From assembly GCA_015487435.1 (NCBI GenBank), contig WFPU01000134.1, positions 1 to 18,569 on the forward strand: DNA of 18,569 nt, written 5' to 3'. Position numbers and translations under genes: made by a program. This document shows positions 16,034 through 18,569 of this stretch, in pieces. Origin of the DNA: Sulfurimonas sp. Lineage in GTDB: Bacteria; Campylobacterota; Campylobacteria; Campylobacterales; Sulfurimonadaceae. The notes beneath the pieces were generated by a model. The model did not search any database. It was not told the origin of the DNA and saw only the letters and a list, made by a program, of their open reading frames with translations. Each line of letters starts with the position of its first letter. Position 1 is the first letter of the stretch.

Positions 16034-16098
16034 ATACCAATCCCCGCTAAGATAAAATATACTCGTTTAAACTTTCGATTCTTATTGGGGATTGGTAT
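16034..16098. repeat. 65-bp inverted-repeat element after the peptidase gene
   Basis: ATACCAATCCCC (16034-16045) pairs perfectly with GGGGATTGGTAT (16087-16098). A further five pairs (TAAGA/TCTTA) follow inside after a 2-base mismatch, leaving a centre of about 27 AT-rich bases. It starts 17 bases after the stop codon of the peptidase gene (read on the minus strand). The four G/C pairs make it the strongest stem near that gene, so it could end its transcript, although no T-run follows. It could equally be a miniature mobile element. It contains no coding frame. Confidence 0.6.
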
Positions 16099-16114
16099 AA
16101 GTAAGTTGCTTTAA

Positions 16115-18569
16115 CTAATACTTAGAAAAATCAATATCTATTTCAATATTTTCAGAATCCCTTATTAATGTTAATTTTGCACTATTATTAACAAAAGCAA
16201 GCTCTGTTTTTAGTTCACTAAGTTTACTTATAGGAGTTCCGTTAAAAGCGACAATAATATCTCCTTTTCTTATATCTGCTTTGGCAGCTAGAGAGTTCTT
16301 AACAAGTGATAGCACCTCTAATTCATCTCCACCTTTTAGATAAACACCTAGTTTTTTAGCTTTTGTAGTGCCTATATTTGATGGGTATAGTATATAGTCT
16401 GCAATACCTGGTGAGGGGTTTTTCATGTTAAGAGCAATAGTATACTCACTTACACCTTGTCTTTTCATTCTATTAGGAATCCCATATCCATACATAATAT
16501 GTCCATTTCCAGCTAAAACAGCAACAGAATAATTAGGATTTATTTTCATAAAATCAACTACATTTTTAGCCATTGATTCATCCCAAACAAGTTGTGCATG
16601 GTAAAATTCATCAAAACTTTTAAACTCTTTAGATTTATGAATAGAAAAGATCATTTGCAGTTGTTGTTTGTAGTTTGTATCTCTAAAATCTATAGAGTAT
16701 GGGATTTGTTCGCGTTGCTCTTGGCTTAATGAATCAAGACCATCAGTTACCACTTGTTTTGTAATTTTTCTATCTATATTCATAGCTATTATTGGTAAAT
16801 TTTTCTCTTTTGCAAATAATATAATAGGTCTATAAAGTTCATAATCATATTTCCATCTATCAAAATACTCAGTTTTTTGAACCATCTCTTTTTCAGTTAT
16901 ATCTCCAGCTATAAAAGCATCAAGATATTTTTGATAAGGTTTTTGAAACATCTCCATAGCTATTGCAGTTTTATTATTCTTTTTGTACATCTCTTTAATA
17001 ATTTTTAATTGGTTTAGATGGCTTGAAAAAGAGGTATGATTTTCACCAATAAATACAACTTTAGTTTTAGTGATATCATCAATAATATTATTAAATTTTT
17101 GAGCCTGTGGTTTAAGTGCTAATGATGAACTATTTATCTCATATGTAACGCCATTTAGAGATTTTTTTATCTTTTTGTCTATTATAGTTTCATCTTTAAA
17201 GATTACAGTTGAGTATTTTCCAAGATGTTTTAGTTTATAATAAATAGAATGAGATAACTTTTCCATCTCAAATACAGCAATAACTTTGTTCTCATTTAGG
17301 GGATTTTTAAATACTTCAATCTTTGTATCACCTTGCATCTCAAAATCAATTGTGAGTTGTTTAAGTAAAGAATTTTTAGAGCCAACAATGAAAATATCGT
17401 TCTCCTTAAGTTCTTTATATGTAATTTCATCCGCGTATTTAAAATTTTTATATGCGTGTTTTAATTTAGAAAATTTTTCTTCATTTTTTTTGTCAATTAC
17501 TAAGATAGCATTACCTGAGAGAACTTTAGAAATCACAGGAGGGATCTCTTTTGCATCTAGTTTTCTAAAAATTTCATACCCACTATCTGCAATAATTTTA
17601 GTAGGCTCTATATCTAATTCAAGAGTATGTTTTTTTTGAGATAAATCTATATTTTTATATAAACATTCATCATCTGAGCAGATAGATATAGGAAGTTGAC
17701 CAGAATTAAGGTTATTTATAAGATCAAACTCTAAAACATAGTTATTTTTTATATACATTAGATTTATATTATTGATTTTAAAATCAAGGGCTCCTTTTTT
17801 GTAAACCCATGTTTTGAAAAAGTCTAGTAGTTTTTTTCCAGATGCCCTTTCAAATATCTCCCTTAAGTTTTTATATGAAGCAACTTTAAACGGATACTCT
17901 TCTAAAAGTAATTTTATACCTTTATTAAAATCTTCCTTTCCAATTTTTCTCTCAAGCATATAAAAGAAAAAAGCTGATTTCCCATATCCAATGGCATTTT
18001 TACTCTCGGCTTGCTTGTGTTTAAACTCTATAAGTGATATTTCATTGTTAGAGTTTACATAAGAGTTGTACTTTATGAGCATATGTTTTCTATACTCATA
18101 TCCTCTATTGTCATTCTCTGCATAAAGATAATCAGAATAAAAAGTAGTCATCCCCTCACTCCAATTTCCTTGATCTGGAGAATAAACATAATTTCCAAAC
18201 CATTGATGAGCTATCTCATGCCCTAAAGAGTTGTTAATTACAAAATTTTTATCAATAATTTGCTGACCAATAAGTGTAAAAGTTGGCATTGAGTATCCAG
18301 CAGGAAAGGGGGCTTCTATGATAGAAAACTCATTAAAAGGGATAAACCCAAATATATCTTTATAGAGTTTAAAATACTCTTCACTTTTTTGAAGATATCT
18401 GTCTGATAGATGAGAATCTTTTTGATAAAAATATGTTGATAAAGTAAGATCATCTTCTGTTTTTTTAGAGTTAATTATATAATTTTTAGATGCTACTAAG
18501 TGAAGGTCTTTTACTAAAATATCAGGTGCTTCTGTAATAATAGTTAGGTCTGAATTTAAAATATTTACT
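16115..18569 (-). CDS. M1-type metallopeptidase / ChaN-like / PDZ fusion protein (N-terminus beyond window)
   Basis: The frame is open from the stop at 16115 to the window edge, 818 codons; the internal Met at 18289 is not the start because M1-type sequence continues upstream of it. Positions below count from that Met. Upstream 93 residues include GYSMPT just before it, in place of the usual GxMEN exopeptidase motif. HEIAHQW is at 24-30 with third zinc ligand Glu45 in NWSEG. GYGKSAFFF (101-109) and the FFKTW segment (157-161) match the M1 catalytic Tyr and helical end. A beta-rich linker and a mixed region follow (about 170-400). A ChaN-like (Cofac_haem_bdg) domain spans about 405-640, starting at GENH (415-418). 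A C-terminal PDZ domain spans about 648-724. An envelope location is likely but its signal peptide is out of view. Confidence 0.82.
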   Translation of the reverse strand, partial: VNILNSDLTIITEAPDILVKDLHLVASKNYIINSKKTEDDLTLSTYFYQKDSHLSDRYLQKSEEYFKLYKDIFGFIPFNEFSIIEAPFPAGYSMPTFTLIGQQIIDKNFVINNSLGHEIAHQWFGNYVYSPDQGNWSEGMTTFYSDYLYAENDNRGYEYRKHMLIKYNSYVNSNNEISLIEFKHKQAESKNAIGYGKSAFFFYMLERKIGKEDFNKGIKLLLEEYPFKVASYKNLREIFERASGKKLLDFFKTWVYKKGALDFKINNINLMYIKNNYVLEFDLINNLNSGQLPISICSDDECLYKNIDLSQKKHTLELDIEPTKIIADSGYEIFRKLDAKEIPPVISKVLSGNAILVIDKKNEEKFSKLKHAYKNFKYADEITYKELKENDIFIVGSKNSLLKQLTIDFEMQGDTKIEVFKNPLNENKVIAVFEMEKLSHSIYYKLKHLGKYSTVIFKDETIIDKKIKKSLNGVTYEINSSSLALKPQAQKFNNIIDDITKTKVVFIGENHTSFSSHLNQLKIIKEMYKKNNKTAIAMEMFQKPYQKYLDAFIAGDITEKEMVQKTEYFDRWKYDYELYRPIILFAKEKNLPIIAMNIDRKITKQVVTDGLDSLSQEQREQIPYSIDFRDTNYKQQLQMIFSIHKSKEFKSFDEFYHAQLVWDESMAKNVVDFMKINPNYSVAVLAGNGHIMYGYGIPNRMKRQGVSEYTIALNMKNPSPGIADYILYPSNIGTTKAKKLGVYLKGGDELEVLSLVKNSLAAKADIRKGDIIVAFNGTPISKLSELKTELAFVNNSAKLTLIRDSENIEIDIDFSKY

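Noticed and set aside
13926..16098. Possible CRISPR array in the repeat-rich region
   Set aside because: Repeats are palindromic, only two copies of any one kind are present, spacing is far too long and intervening DNA holds whole genes.
17286..17639. Plus-strand open frame opposite the peptidase fusion
   Set aside because: It is antisense to the continuous coding frame between the peptidase and ChaN modules.
18287..18289. Met at this codon as the start of a complete 724-residue protein
   Set aside because: The same frame stays open for 93 more codons to the window edge and the upstream residues continue the M1-type fold, so the gene is truncated by the window.

Overview
The window is AT-rich chromosomal DNA from a member of the Campylobacterota (epsilon-proteobacterial lineage). 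The main evidence is gene order. On the minus strand it runs aroQ, folK, flhF, flhG, a small membrane-protein gene, fliA, fliM, fliY, with a divergent amidohydrolase gene and sppA beside aroQ. I recall the same arrangement from Campylobacter jejuni and, for the flagellar part, from Helicobacter pylori. Style and extra genes suggest a free-living relative such as the Sulfurimonas or Arcobacter groups, but I cannot fix the genus from sequence alone.

Layout. (1) 2-1840, plus strand: the end of an unidentified gene, an exported beta-barrel-like protein and an exported TPR protein, tightly coupled; probably the tail of an envelope operon. (2) 1827-3773, minus: an ABC-F ATPase that overlaps the TPR gene tail to tail. 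(3) 3849-11745, minus: ten closely packed genes read in the order aroQ, folK, flhF, flhG, small membrane protein, fliA, fliM, fliY, LOG-family gene, mnmA. Several junctions overlap by 4-8 nt, which suggests one translationally coupled superoperon joining housekeeping metabolism to placement of the polar flagellum, sigma-28 and the switch complex. (4) 11746-11839: a short divergent promoter region. (5) 11840-13923, plus: a putative aminofutalosine deaminase (menaquinone by the futalosine route) overlapping sppA by one base. (6) 13924-16114: an FmdE-like protein and xseA on the minus strand, separated and flanked by four palindromic elements. (7) 16115-18569, minus: the C-terminal 818 codons of a large protein that joins an M1-type metallopeptidase, a ChaN-like domain and a PDZ domain; its start lies beyond the window.

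The core is ordinary and highly conserved. The parts most worth a second look are the peptidase-ChaN-PDZ fusion, the family of covarying palindromic repeats around sppA/xseA (one of which supplies the stop codon of a gene), the 65-bp inverted-repeat element, and the unidentified envelope genes at the left edge. I saw no CRISPR array, tRNA, rRNA, transposase or phage gene.
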